From Spirochaetes bacterium GWB1_60_80 (GTDB taxonomy: Bacteria; Spirochaetota; Spirochaetia; Treponematales; UBA12059): 64,000 nucleotides of DNA. A model generated the notes under the pieces. The model was given only the letters and a program-made list of their open reading frames with translations. It made no database searches and was not told the origin of the DNA. The stretch is from contig MIAR01000053.1 of the NCBI GenBank assembly GCA_001829185.1, positions 62,001-126,000 of the forward strand. The letters run 5' to 3'. Shown in pieces: positions 43,268 to 51,915 of this stretch; position 1 is the stretch's first letter, and each line of letters begins with the position of its first letter. The position numbers and the translations under genes are program-made.

Positions 43268-43534
43268 ATGACCGAGAAGCTGATTACCATAAAAAACCGC
43301 GCCGGCATCCATGCCCGACCGGCCGCCATGATTGTCCAGACCGCCGGCAAATTCAAGTCACGGATTTTCCTGGAAAAGGGCAGTACCCGCATCAACGCCA
43401 AGAGCATCATGGGCATCATCACCCTGGGGGCCGGCTTTGATACCCAGCTTCGCATTATTGCCGAGGGTGACGACGAAGGCGCCGCCGCCGAAGCCGTCTT
43501 CATGTTGTTCGAGCGCCGTTTCGAAGAAGAATGA
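43268..43534 (+). CDS. ptsH: Phosphocarrier protein HPr
   Basis: 88 aa. The enzyme-I target His15 (GIHARPA) and the kinase target Ser46 (AKSIMGI) are both intact. GGAGAG lies 5 nt before the ATG. The gene follows hprK by 85 nt and precedes the sensor kinase by 37 nt. Without a visible PTS its role here is likely signalling through Ser46. Confidence 0.95.
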   Translation: MTEKLITIKNRAGIHARPAAMIVQTAGKFKSRIFLEKGSTRINAKSIMGIITLGAGFDTQLRIIAEGDDEGAAAEAVFMLFERRFEEE

Positions 43535-43571
43535 AATCCTTCTGCCGACCCGGTAACCCCGGAACCGCCTG

Positions 43572-45428
43572 ATGATCACCGGCGCCAAGGGCCGTCGCCG
43601 CATTCCCGAGATCGCCATTGTCGCCATCATATACAGTATCAGCCTCTTGGCCGCCTTCCTGCTGGTGCGTCAGGCCTTGCAAGACGCCACCGGGTTGCCG
43701 GATTTCAACCGCGGCATGACCGCCAGCCTGCTGTTGCTGCTGCCGTTGGCCCTGCTGGGCATCTTCGTGACCAGTCTGCTGCGCTTTTTCCGGCAACTGG
43801 CCCAGGGCGTCTGGGGTTCGCGCCTGCGCCTCAAGCTGGTAGTGCTGTTCCTGGCGGCCATCATGCTGGCGGCCGCCCCGGCCGTGTTGTTCATGAGCCT
43901 CCTAACCCTGCGCGCCATCGAGCTACCGGCCACCCGGACAATGCGCGACGCCCTAAGCGCCGGCTTCGAGCTGGCCCTCCACTACTACCAGACGCGAGAG
44001 CTGACGCTGCGCAATATCGCCGAGACGCGGCTGCCGGAAAGCTATGCCCGGATCGGGGCAAATCCGGCCGCGCTCTTGGCCGACCTGCAACGCTTCGACC
44101 CGGCTATCGAGGCGCTGGAACTGCGCATCCGGCACCGTGTCCTGGACTTCTCCGGCGTCCAGGCCGCCCAGACGCCCGAAACCCCGCTGCCCGGCGGCGA
44201 AGCGGCCTTCCTGCCCCGCCTAGCCAGCAACGACGCCAGCTGGGCCCGCTACTTTATCAGGAATATCGGGCTAACGGCCGACGGCCAGCCGGTCAGCGCC
44301 ATCGTCGCCCTGCGCTACCCCGGCGAGTTGGACGGCGGCGCCGAACAGCTGACCGCCGCCCGCACCGGCCTTACCACCTACGACGGCCGGGATCAGCCCT
44401 TTGCCCTCTACCTGGTTTTCTTCGTTTCCATTGTTATTGTGCCGCTGTTAACCCTGGCCATGCTCTTTGCCCTGGCGGCCAGCGATATGCTGCTACGGCC
44501 GATCAGCGCCCTGGAAGGCGCCTTCCGGCGCGTCAAGTCCGGCCAAGGCCACAGCAAACTGCTTACCAACCAGGTCGATGAAAGCGGCCGCCTGATAGAC
44601 GAATTCAACAGCATGCTGGATCAGCTCGACCGCCACCGCGACGACGAGCTGCGCAACGAGAAGATTGGCGTCTGGCGCGACATCGCCCGCCGCCTGGCGC
44701 ACGAACTACGCAACCCGTTAACGCCCATTAAGCTGTCGGCCGAGCGGGTGCTGCGCCGCTACCGCAATGATCCGGCCACCGTCGGCGATATCCTGGAAAA
44801 ATCGATGATCGCCATCGTCCAGGAAACCTCCAACATGGAAAACCTGCTGAGCGACTTCCAGGCCTTCGCCCGCCTGCCGGAAGCCCAGAAAAACTGGTTG
44901 CGGCTGGCCGACCTGGTGGGCGAGACTGTCCTACTCTACTCAGCCTCACTGCCGAATATGCAATTCATTACCAGTGGCATTCCGGACTCGATCGTGCTGA
45001 AGGCCGATCGCGGCTATCTCAAGCAGGCCCTCAGTAACCTGATTACCAACGCCGCCGACGCCTGCGACAGCCAGGGACGGGTCGAAATCCGGGCCGACCT
45101 TGTCAAAACGGCGGAATCGCGTTATTGTAGGATCCAGTTGCGCGACAACGGCCGCGGCATCCCGCCCGAACTGCAAGACAAGGTTTTTTCGCCCTACTAC
45201 ACCACCAAGCAACAAGGCACCGGCCTGGGACTGGCCGTAGTTGAGCATGTCATCAACAGCCACGGCGGCTCCATTCGCCTCGAATCGGCCATCGGGCAGG
45301 GTACGGTTTTTTATATCGACTTGCCGATCGACGAAGCGCCGCTGCCGCCGCCGCCTGAAATCGGGTTGGGCAGCGCCAGCCTGCCCAACCAGCCGCCGGC
45401 CGGCACCGTCACCGGACTGCCCGCCTGA
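43572..45428 (+). CDS. ntrY: NtrY-like sensor histidine kinase
   Basis: 618 aa. Several N-terminal membrane helices (residues ~12-35, 50-70, 93-117) precede an extracytoplasmic segment, another helix (VFFVSIVIVPLLTLAMLFAL) and a HAMP domain. The HisKA H box is RRLAHELRNPLTPIKLSA (His377); the ATPase has NLITNAADACDSQG, DNGRGIPPE and GTGLGLAVVEH. It pairs with the following NtrX-like regulator. The layout matches NtrY, but the stimulus is unknown. Confidence 0.9.
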   Translation: MITGAKGRRRIPEIAIVAIIYSISLLAAFLLVRQALQDATGLPDFNRGMTASLLLLLPLALLGIFVTSLLRFFRQLAQGVWGSRLRLKLVVLFLAAIMLAAAPAVLFMSLLTLRAIELPATRTMRDALSAGFELALHYYQTRELTLRNIAETRLPESYARIGANPAALLADLQRFDPAIEALELRIRHRVLDFSGVQAAQTPETPLPGGEAAFLPRLASNDASWARYFIRNIGLTADGQPVSAIVALRYPGELDGGAEQLTAARTGLTTYDGRDQPFALYLVFFVSIVIVPLLTLAMLFALAASDMLLRPISALEGAFRRVKSGQGHSKLLTNQVDESGRLIDEFNSMLDQLDRHRDDELRNEKIGVWRDIARRLAHELRNPLTPIKLSAERVLRRYRNDPATVGDILEKSMIAIVQETSNMENLLSDFQAFARLPEAQKNWLRLADLVGETVLLYSASLPNMQFITSGIPDSIVLKADRGYLKQALSNLITNAADACDSQGRVEIRADLVKTAESRYCRIQLRDNGRGIPPELQDKVFSPYYTTKQQGTGLGLAVVEHVINSHGGSIRLESAIGQGTVFYIDLPIDEAPLPPPPEIGLGSASLPNQPPAGTVTGLPA

Positions 45429-45450
45429 GAAAACGGAGACACGCCACAGC

Positions 45451-46821
45451 ATGGATGCGATCCTGGTAATCGACGATGAACCCGGCATCCGGAACACGGT
45501 ACGGGACATCCTGGAAGACGAAAAGTACCGCGTCCTCACTGCCGAAGACGGCCCAAGCGGGCTGCAGGTACTGATCGACGAGACTGTTGATGTAGTCATC
45601 CTCGATGTCTGGCTGCCGCGCATGGGCGGCATCGACGTGCTCAAGGCCATCAAGGAACAGTGGCCGGACATCGAAACCATCGTCATTTCCGGGCACGCCA
45701 GCATTGACATGGCAGTCAACGCCGTCAAGCTGGGCGCCTTCGACTTTATTGAGAAACCGCTGTCCATCGACCGGCTACTGACCGCCGTACGCAACGCCAA
45801 GGCCATCGCCGACCTGCGGCGCGAAAACATCCGCCTCAAACAAGTGACGCCGCCGCCCAACCAGCTGACCGGCACTTCGCCGGCCATCCTGGCCATCCTG
45901 AAACTGATCGACCAAGCGGCCACCAGCCACGCCCGCGTCCTGATTACCGGCGAGAACGGTACCGGCAAGGAGTTGGCCGCCCGCAGCATCCACGAGCGCT
46001 CGGACCGGGCCAACAGCCCCTTCGTGGCCGTCAATTGCGCCGCCATCCCTGAAAACCTGATCGAAAGCGAGCTGTTTGGCCACGAGAAGGGCTCCTTTAC
46101 CGATGCCTCCGCGCGCCGCAAGGGCAAATTCGAGGTGGCGCACCGCGGTACCATCTTCCTGGACGAGATCGCCGACATGTCGCCCCAAGCCCAGGCCAAG
46201 GTACTGCGCGTCATCCAGGACATGCGCTTCGAGCGCCTGGGCGGCGAACAGGCCATCGACGTCGACGTCCGGGTGATTGCCGCCACCAACAAGGACCTGG
46301 CGGCCGAAATCGCCGCTGGACGCTTCCGCGAGGACCTGTTCTTCCGCCTGAACGTCATTCCGCTGCATATGCCCGCCCTGCGCGACCGGCTGGAAGACAT
46401 CGAACCGCTAGCCGCCCGCTTCCTGGACGAACTAAGCGCCAAACACCACTACTTTTCCGGCGAGGCCTGCCAGACACTGCGCCAATATCCCTGGCCAGGC
46501 AATGTCCGGGAACTGCGCAATGTGGTGGAGCGGCTGGTGATCATGGTCGACCAGGCCGAAATCGGCCCTACGGCTGTGCAGCAAGTCCTCGGCCAGGAAC
46601 CGATTCCGGGCCTCAACCCTGGCCAAGCGGTCGATACCCTGCTCTGCCAACTGATGGAGATGCGACTTTCCGACGCCAAAGACCGCTTTGAGCGCCATTA
46701 TCTGGTTCACAATCTGCGCAGAGCCGGTTATAATATATCCCGGGCGGCAGAAATGATCGGCATGTACGCCAGCAACCTGCATGCTAAAATCAAGAAATAC
46801 CAGATTGAGGCAGGGGAATGA
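45451..46821 (+). CDS. ntrX: NtrX-like sigma54-type response regulator
   Basis: 456 aa. Receiver domain with Asp52 (VVILDVWLP) and KPLSIDRL; AAA+ domain with Walker A GENGTGKE, sensor and Walker B TIFLDEIADM; C-terminal Fis-type helix-turn-helix (GYNISRAAEMIGMYASNL). The sigma54-contact loop, normally GAFTGA, reads GSFTDA (46090-46107). It lies 22 nt after ntrY and overlaps lexA by 4 nt. It may activate sigma54 promoters or, given the loop change, act without sigma54. Confidence 0.92.
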   Translation: MDAILVIDDEPGIRNTVRDILEDEKYRVLTAEDGPSGLQVLIDETVDVVILDVWLPRMGGIDVLKAIKEQWPDIETIVISGHASIDMAVNAVKLGAFDFIEKPLSIDRLLTAVRNAKAIADLRRENIRLKQVTPPPNQLTGTSPAILAILKLIDQAATSHARVLITGENGTGKELAARSIHERSDRANSPFVAVNCAAIPENLIESELFGHEKGSFTDASARRKGKFEVAHRGTIFLDEIADMSPQAQAKVLRVIQDMRFERLGGEQAIDVDVRVIAATNKDLAAEIAAGRFREDLFFRLNVIPLHMPALRDRLEDIEPLAARFLDELSAKHHYFSGEACQTLRQYPWPGNVRELRNVVERLVIMVDQAEIGPTAVQQVLGQEPIPGLNPGQAVDTLLCQLMEMRLSDAKDRFERHYLVHNLRRAGYNISRAAEMIGMYASNLHAKIKKYQIEAGE

Positions 46822-47417
46822 AACCGTTAACCGAACGACAGCAAAAAGTGCTGACCTTCATCGAAGGCTACATCAAGGCAAAGCCCTATCCACCCACCAT
46901 GCGGGAGATTGCCGAGCATTTTTGCATCTCGGTCAAAGGCGCCTACGACCATGTCAAGGCGCTGGAACGCAAGGGTTGCATCAAGAGCGGCCAACACCGC
47001 TCCCGCACCATGGAACTTGTAGGCAAAAATTGCGATGAAAACGGCACCGTACAAGTGCCCCTGCTGGGCGAGGTGGCGGCCGGCAAGCCGATCTTCGCCG
47101 ACGACAGCGTCCGCGACTGCATCGCCGTGCCCAGCAGCATGGTAGGCAGCCGCAGCTGCTTCGCCCTGCGCGTCCGCGGCGACAGCATGATTAACGCCGG
47201 CATCCTGGACGGCGATACCGCCATAATTGAAGAAAAGGCCACTGCCGTCAACGGCGACATCATCGTGGCCATGCTTGAAGACTCGGTCACCCTGAAACGT
47301 TTCTTCAAGGAAAAGGACCGCATCCGCCTAGCGCCCGAAAATCCTGCCTTCAGCCCGATCTTCACCCAGGACTTGCGGATACTCGGCAAGCTGCGTGGCA
47401 TCATCCGCAGCTACTGA
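46818..47417 (+). CDS. lexA: SOS repressor LexA
   Basis: 199 aa. A winged-helix domain (1-68, PPTMREIAEHFCIS and YDHVKALERKGCI) is joined to the S24 peptidase domain. The self-cleavage bond is Ala88-Gly89 in EVAAGKP, and the Ser123 (GDSM)/Lys160 (VTLKRF) dyad is intact, so RecA-stimulated cleavage should work. Translationally coupled to ntrX (ATGA) and 1 nt before holA. I saw no obvious LexA operator in front, so autoregulation is not evident. Confidence 0.94.
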   Translation: MKPLTERQQKVLTFIEGYIKAKPYPPTMREIAEHFCISVKGAYDHVKALERKGCIKSGQHRSRTMELVGKNCDENGTVQVPLLGEVAAGKPIFADDSVRDCIAVPSSMVGSRSCFALRVRGDSMINAGILDGDTAIIEEKATAVNGDIIVAMLEDSVTLKRFFKEKDRIRLAPENPAFSPIFTQDLRILGKLRGIIRSY

Positions 47418-47418
47418 C

Positions 47419-48417
47419 ATGCTGAGCGTCCACCTACTGGGCGGTCCGGAGACCGGCCGCCGCAACGATTTCATCGCCCAATTGCGCAAGCAATGCCTGC
47501 AAGCCTGGCGCGAAGAACCGGAAAACCATAAACTCTATGCCCAGGACTGCGGTGTCAGCCAACTGCTCGACCTCTTAATGAACGGCTCGCTCTTCGCGGT
47601 CGGTAAATTCGTCGTCTACATGGGGGCCGAGCAGATCAAGGGTAAAGCCGACGTGCAGGCCTTACTGGGCTACATCCGCAAGCCGGCCGCCAACACCGTC
47701 CTGGTGCTGGTGTCTGAAACCTATGGCATCGACAAGACACTGGAAGACGCCCTGCCCAAGGAAGCCCGTAAAATCTTCTGGGAACTGTCTAGCGGTGAGA
47801 TGGAACGCTGGGTAGGCGATTACTTCGCCGGCAAGGGCATTCACATCGACGCCGAGGCTCTGGAATTGATCCTGGAGCTGGTGGAAAACAACACCGACGC
47901 CCTGCGCCTGGAATGCTCGCGGCTGGCGCTATTCTTCCCGCACGGCGCCCGCATCGGCGAAGACGACATCGAGCGCTATATCGCCCACAACCGCAGCGAA
48001 GACGCCTTCAGCCTGTTTGACCGCATGGCCACCGGCAACCTAGAACAAGCCCTGGAAACCTGGTCGGCTATTTTGGCCTCACGCGAAGGCAACGGCGTCA
48101 GCCTGATGGCCGGGCTGCTCTGGAGCCTGCGCCGCCTGGCCAGCCTGCACGAGGCCATGGCCAACGGCAACCCCTTCGAGCAGGCCGCCCGCAGTCTGCG
48201 CATCACCTCGCGCAAGTTGCTGTCAGTCTACGACAGCGCCCGGCGACGCTGGCCGGAAAAACTCTGTCGACAGCTGCTCGCCTTTGGCGTCGAAACCGAC
48301 ATCCAACTGCGGGCGCTTGGCTCCGGCCAGGAGCGTATCCTGGTGGAGCTGTTCCTGTATGGCTGCCTGCACGCCAAACGCCCCGTCGCCCTGACCGTGC
48401 CCGCGGCGCTGTACTAA
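47419..48417 (+). CDS. holA: DNA polymerase III subunit delta
   Basis: 332 aa, typical length. The order of domains fits HolA: an AAA+-like N-terminal part with poor nucleotide motifs (LLDLLMNGSLFAVGKFVVYM), then helical segments with NNTDALRLECSRLALFF and the C-terminal collar region with LLWSLRRLASL. It loads the beta clamp. Sequence conservation in this family is low, so the call relies on domain layout as well as motifs. One base after lexA. Confidence 0.82.
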   Translation: MLSVHLLGGPETGRRNDFIAQLRKQCLQAWREEPENHKLYAQDCGVSQLLDLLMNGSLFAVGKFVVYMGAEQIKGKADVQALLGYIRKPAANTVLVLVSETYGIDKTLEDALPKEARKIFWELSSGEMERWVGDYFAGKGIHIDAEALELILELVENNTDALRLECSRLALFFPHGARIGEDDIERYIAHNRSEDAFSLFDRMATGNLEQALETWSAILASREGNGVSLMAGLLWSLRRLASLHEAMANGNPFEQAARSLRITSRKLLSVYDSARRRWPEKLCRQLLAFGVETDIQLRALGSGQERILVELFLYGCLHAKRPVALTVPAALY

Positions 48418-48424
48418 GCCACCC

Positions 48425-49057
48425 ATGAAGGCGGCGTGCGTTATTCCGGCCGCCGGTCGCTCCTCGCGCATGGGGGAATGGAAGCCGCTGTTGCCCTGGG
48501 GCCGGGCTACCATCATCGAAACGGTTATTGACGCTGTATTGGAGGCTGGCTGCCAAGCGCTGATAGTTACCGGCTACCGAGCGGCCGAGTTGGAGGCGCT
48601 GCTGGCCGGGCGACCAGAGCTGCACACAATCCGCAATCCCGACTGGGAGGCCGGCATGCTCGGTTCGGTGCGCTATGGCGTCCGCGCCGCCGCCGCGCTG
48701 GCCGAGCCCGGTGGCGCCGCTGGGCAGGGCGGCTGCCTGATCCTGCCGGCCGACATGCCACTGCTGCAGCCTTGTGTTATTAAATTATTGCTAGAGCGGG
48801 CCGCTCAGGAAACGGCTACCGGCCCCGACCGGCCGCTCAGCCTGTTCCCGACCTGCGGTGGTACAAGCGGCCACCCGGTCTGGCTGGATTACTGTTTACT
48901 GCCGGCCATGGACAAGCTGGAACCAGACAGCCGCCTGCGTGATTTCCTGCTGACACAACCCCACGCCTTCCTGGAATGCGGCGAAAGCGGCATCCTCCTG
49001 GACCTGGATACGACCGACGCCTACCGGGCGGCGCGGCCAGCCACCCCGCAACATTAA
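48425..49057 (+). CDS. MocA-like nucleotidyltransferase
   Basis: 210 aa GT-A fold protein. PAAGRSSRMGEWKPLLPWG is the NTP-binding signature of MobA/MocA-type transferases; LPADMPLLQP carries the metal-binding Asp; GGTSGHPVWL is typical of the molybdopterin cytidylyltransferase branch. Likely substrate is molybdopterin, but other sugar- or cofactor-nucleotide roles are possible. It ends the hprK operon, 7 nt from the convergent aminotransferase. Confidence 0.85.
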   Translation: MKAACVIPAAGRSSRMGEWKPLLPWGRATIIETVIDAVLEAGCQALIVTGYRAAELEALLAGRPELHTIRNPDWEAGMLGSVRYGVRAAAALAEPGGAAGQGGCLILPADMPLLQPCVIKLLLERAAQETATGPDRPLSLFPTCGGTSGHPVWLDYCLLPAMDKLEPDSRLRDFLLTQPHAFLECGESGILLDLDTTDAYRAARPATPQH

Positions 49058-49064
49058 GTCCGCG

Positions 49065-49916
49065 TCACTTCAGGCCCTGAATCACCAACCATTCGCCGTA
49101 AATCCGTTGCAGATCCGGTATAGCCGGGTTCAACGGCAGCTCGCTGGCCGTTCCGGGCGCCGCCAAGCCGTATACGGCGCGCACCGGGATGATATCGCTC
49201 GAGGTGCTGGTCATCAACAGCGACACTTTTCCCTGCCGCAGCTCGGACAGGTACAACGGACGCTCCTCCACCGTCACGCCGGCCGCGCTCAGGGCGGTGA
49301 TGATCGTGCGCCAGGTGATGCCGGCCAGGACGTCGCCCGACGGTGGCGTGAAGACCAGACCGGGCGTGCCGGCGTCCAGCCAAAACAAATTAGTGCGCGT
49401 ACCCTCGGTCAGCTGGCCGCGGTGGTTGATGAGCAAGGCGTCGTAGCAGCCCAGCCGTTTGGCCTCGCGAAAGGCGATAGTCGACAGCAGCATGCCCAGG
49501 CTCTTGGCCGTCGGGAAGGGCCGTTCGCCATGGTAGAGCAGGCAACTGACGCCGGCCCGGTGGGCGTCGGCCGGCGGCACCACCAGCGGCAGCTGGAAGG
49601 CGTACCAGTCGGCTGGCCGGTCTTCGTGGGCTATCAGCATCACCTTGATGGTACTGTTCTCCAGCCCGTTGGCCGTTATAAGGGAACGCAGCGCCGCCAC
49701 CAACTGGCCGGCCACCAGGTCGTGCTTAAAACCTAACAGGCGCGCCGAGGCCAGCAGTCGCTCTTCATGAAATTCCGGGAAATACAGCCGGCCGTCGCTT
49801 AGCCTGAGCACCTCGTAGCAACCGTAGCCATAGGTTATATCAATATCATCCAGGTTGAAACTGGCTTCCTCCAGCCGGCACAACCGGCCGTTATGGATTA
49901 TTGACTGCCCGAGCAT
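49065..49916 (-). CDS. Class IV aminotransferase (branched-chain or aminodeoxychorismate lyase-like)
   Basis: 283 aa PLP enzyme of fold type IV. The PLP Lys lies in TAKSLGMLLSTIAFREAKRL, followed by DALLINHRGQLTEGTRTNLFWL, which matches the class IV signature (E-G-x-x-x-N). YGYGCYEVLRL at the N-terminus is the substrate-side motif. Branched-chain aminotransferase, D-amino-acid aminotransferase and aminodeoxychorismate lyase are not separable by eye. It follows the chemoreceptor gene by 19 nt. Confidence 0.85.
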   Translation of the reverse strand: MLGQSIIHNGRLCRLEEASFNLDDIDITYGYGCYEVLRLSDGRLYFPEFHEERLLASARLLGFKHDLVAGQLVAALRSLITANGLENSTIKVMLIAHEDRPADWYAFQLPLVVPPADAHRAGVSCLLYHGERPFPTAKSLGMLLSTIAFREAKRLGCYDALLINHRGQLTEGTRTNLFWLDAGTPGLVFTPPSGDVLAGITWRTIITALSAAGVTVEERPLYLSELRQGKVSLLMTSTSSDIIPVRAVYGLAAPGTASELPLNPAIPDLQRIYGEWLVIQGLK

Positions 49917-49935
49917 CAGCTTCGCCCCCGACCGC

Positions 49936-51915
49936 TCACAATTGGTACCTGGCCACCTGGGCCTCCAGCTGGCTGACCTTAGTAAACACCTGCTCCATGC
50001 CGTGGCTAAGGCCGTCGAGCGCCTGGTTGATTTGTCTGGCCTCGGCCAGCAACTTGCCATTGAGGCCCAGGGAACGCAGGCGCGAATCGTCGACCCGCTG
50101 GATCATGGACGAGATATCGCCGATGGCCGACGCGGTGGTCAAGGCGCTCTGCTCCAAATCGGCCGCCATGGTGGCCACCGCTTCGAGCGAGCCCAAAGCC
50201 TGGCGGGCTCCGGAGGCCAGCTTGGCCGATTCGACGGCGTCGGCCTGGGCCTGATCGAGGGCGGCCTCGATTTCCCCGGTCAGATTGGCCACCACCCGTC
50301 CCATCCTGTCCAGGACGGCGCGGCCCTTGGCGTTGCTCTGGTCCATGGCTCCAACCAAGCCGGATATGCCATTGGCCGACTTGATGATGGTTTCGGACAA
50401 GACTTTCATCTCGCGCGCCACCACGATAAATCCCTTGCCGGCGCTGCCGGCGTGGGCCGCCTCGATCGAGGCATTCATGGCCAGCAAGTTGGTACGGTCG
50501 GCGATGTCACTGATGATGGCGGCGATCTCGTTGACCCGACCGCCCAGGTCGCTGATTTCCTGGGCACTGGCGGCCGAAGCCTGCAGGTCCTGGCGGCTCT
50601 CCTCGATGTTGCCAATCAAGCGGCCGAAACGCTCCTGGAAACGGGCGCTCTTGGCGGCCTCCTGCCGCAGCATCTCGTCGACCGCCTGGGCCGACGACAG
50701 CACCTCGCGCAAGCCATCGAACTTGCCGATCAGGGCATTGAAGGCGGTTCGCAGGCCGGCTTCCGTGGCGCGGATGGATTCCATGACGCGGACGGCGTCG
50801 ACCGCCTGGGTGGCGTTGCTGACGTCGACCTCGCTTAGTAGACCGTTGACCGCGCCGGCGCGAGTCACGGATTCGGCCGCTGCCTGCCGGACGGCACCCG
50901 AGGCATCAAACAGATCGGCGATCATGCTGCGCAGCTTTCGGAAGCTGCCGCCCAGGCTGGTAATGATGCTATTGAAGCCGCTGGTCATCTCGCCGATATC
51001 GTCGAAGCTAATCAGGGTGATGCGGGCGGTCAGGTCCATTTGGCCGGTGGCGTAGACTTTTATCTGTCGCCGCAGGTTGTTGATATGCTTCTGCATCTCG
51101 GTGAGCACGATGAGGAAAAGCAGCGCGGCTATGGCGACTAAAATACCGATCAGCGACAACGAGGTGGCCAGGCGGGGCTGGCTGGCCGCGCGCAGTCCGG
51201 CCGCGAAGGCCGCTCCGGCCGGCGCTTGCCCCAAGCCAGCCGCCACAGCCAGCCGATAGTGCTCCGTCGCCAGGCTCTGAATATTTTCCCAGTTAACGTA
51301 GAGGATGGCGCCGGCAAAGCCACCAATAAAGACAAACAGCACCAGCCCGGACAAGAACAGCCGGCCGCGGGTCGTTTCCAGCCGCTTGAGGCCGAGTATC
51401 GAAATGTCGAAGACCTTCAATTCGAGCCGGGCCTGGATGAGGACGATATTGATGACCCGGGCGGTGACGATGCCGTTGATGAAACCAAAGCTACTGGCAA
51501 AAATAATCCGTACCACCGCCACCCACGCTTCCATCGGCGCGCCTTTGGCCAGGTCGACCGTGAAATTGATGAGGAAGGCGAACAGATAGGCCGAGGCGCC
51601 AAACCAGAACAGGAAGCGCGGGATGGCGCCGAGGGCCGCCAGGGCCTTGCGGTAGCGCGCCGGATCGAGCAAGCGCAACGATGGCCCGACCACCATGGCC
51701 GAGGCGATGGGGCAGTAGATGAGGTAGACGACGATCATGGTCAACACGGTACACAGGCCACCCACCGCCAGCATGCGCCTGATAAAGTCGTCCCTGGCCG
51801 ATGTATCGTAGGCCAGGGCGGCGGGCATGAAGAAGGTGTAGGTGACCACGCAGAGCATGATGGTCAGGAAGGTAGTACCGAGCACCTTGGTGGTGAGCAC
51901 GGCGCTTTTTTTCAT
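49936..51915 (-). CDS. Methyl-accepting chemotaxis protein with six-helix membrane domain
   Basis: 659 aa. Six predicted membrane helices (first TTKVLGTTFLTIMLCVVTYT; last SLIGILVAIAALLFLIVL) take the place of the usual periplasmic sensor between two helices. A HAMP segment (TGQMDLTARITLISFDDIGE) and the coiled-coil signalling domain follow; the kinase-contact tip reads DRTNLLAMNASIEAAHAGSA. It should signal to CheA/CheW. The small extracytoplasmic loops suggest sensing within the membrane or through a partner. It overlaps the PurA-like gene by 4 nt. Confidence 0.9.
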   Translation of the reverse strand: MKKSAVLTTKVLGTTFLTIMLCVVTYTFFMPAALAYDTSARDDFIRRMLAVGGLCTVLTMIVVYLIYCPIASAMVVGPSLRLLDPARYRKALAALGAIPRFLFWFGASAYLFAFLINFTVDLAKGAPMEAWVAVVRIIFASSFGFINGIVTARVINIVLIQARLELKVFDISILGLKRLETTRGRLFLSGLVLFVFIGGFAGAILYVNWENIQSLATEHYRLAVAAGLGQAPAGAAFAAGLRAASQPRLATSLSLIGILVAIAALLFLIVLTEMQKHINNLRRQIKVYATGQMDLTARITLISFDDIGEMTSGFNSIITSLGGSFRKLRSMIADLFDASGAVRQAAAESVTRAGAVNGLLSEVDVSNATQAVDAVRVMESIRATEAGLRTAFNALIGKFDGLREVLSSAQAVDEMLRQEAAKSARFQERFGRLIGNIEESRQDLQASAASAQEISDLGGRVNEIAAIISDIADRTNLLAMNASIEAAHAGSAGKGFIVVAREMKVLSETIIKSANGISGLVGAMDQSNAKGRAVLDRMGRVVANLTGEIEAALDQAQADAVESAKLASGARQALGSLEAVATMAADLEQSALTTASAIGDISSMIQRVDDSRLRSLGLNGKLLAEARQINQALDGLSHGMEQVFTKVSQLEAQVARYQL

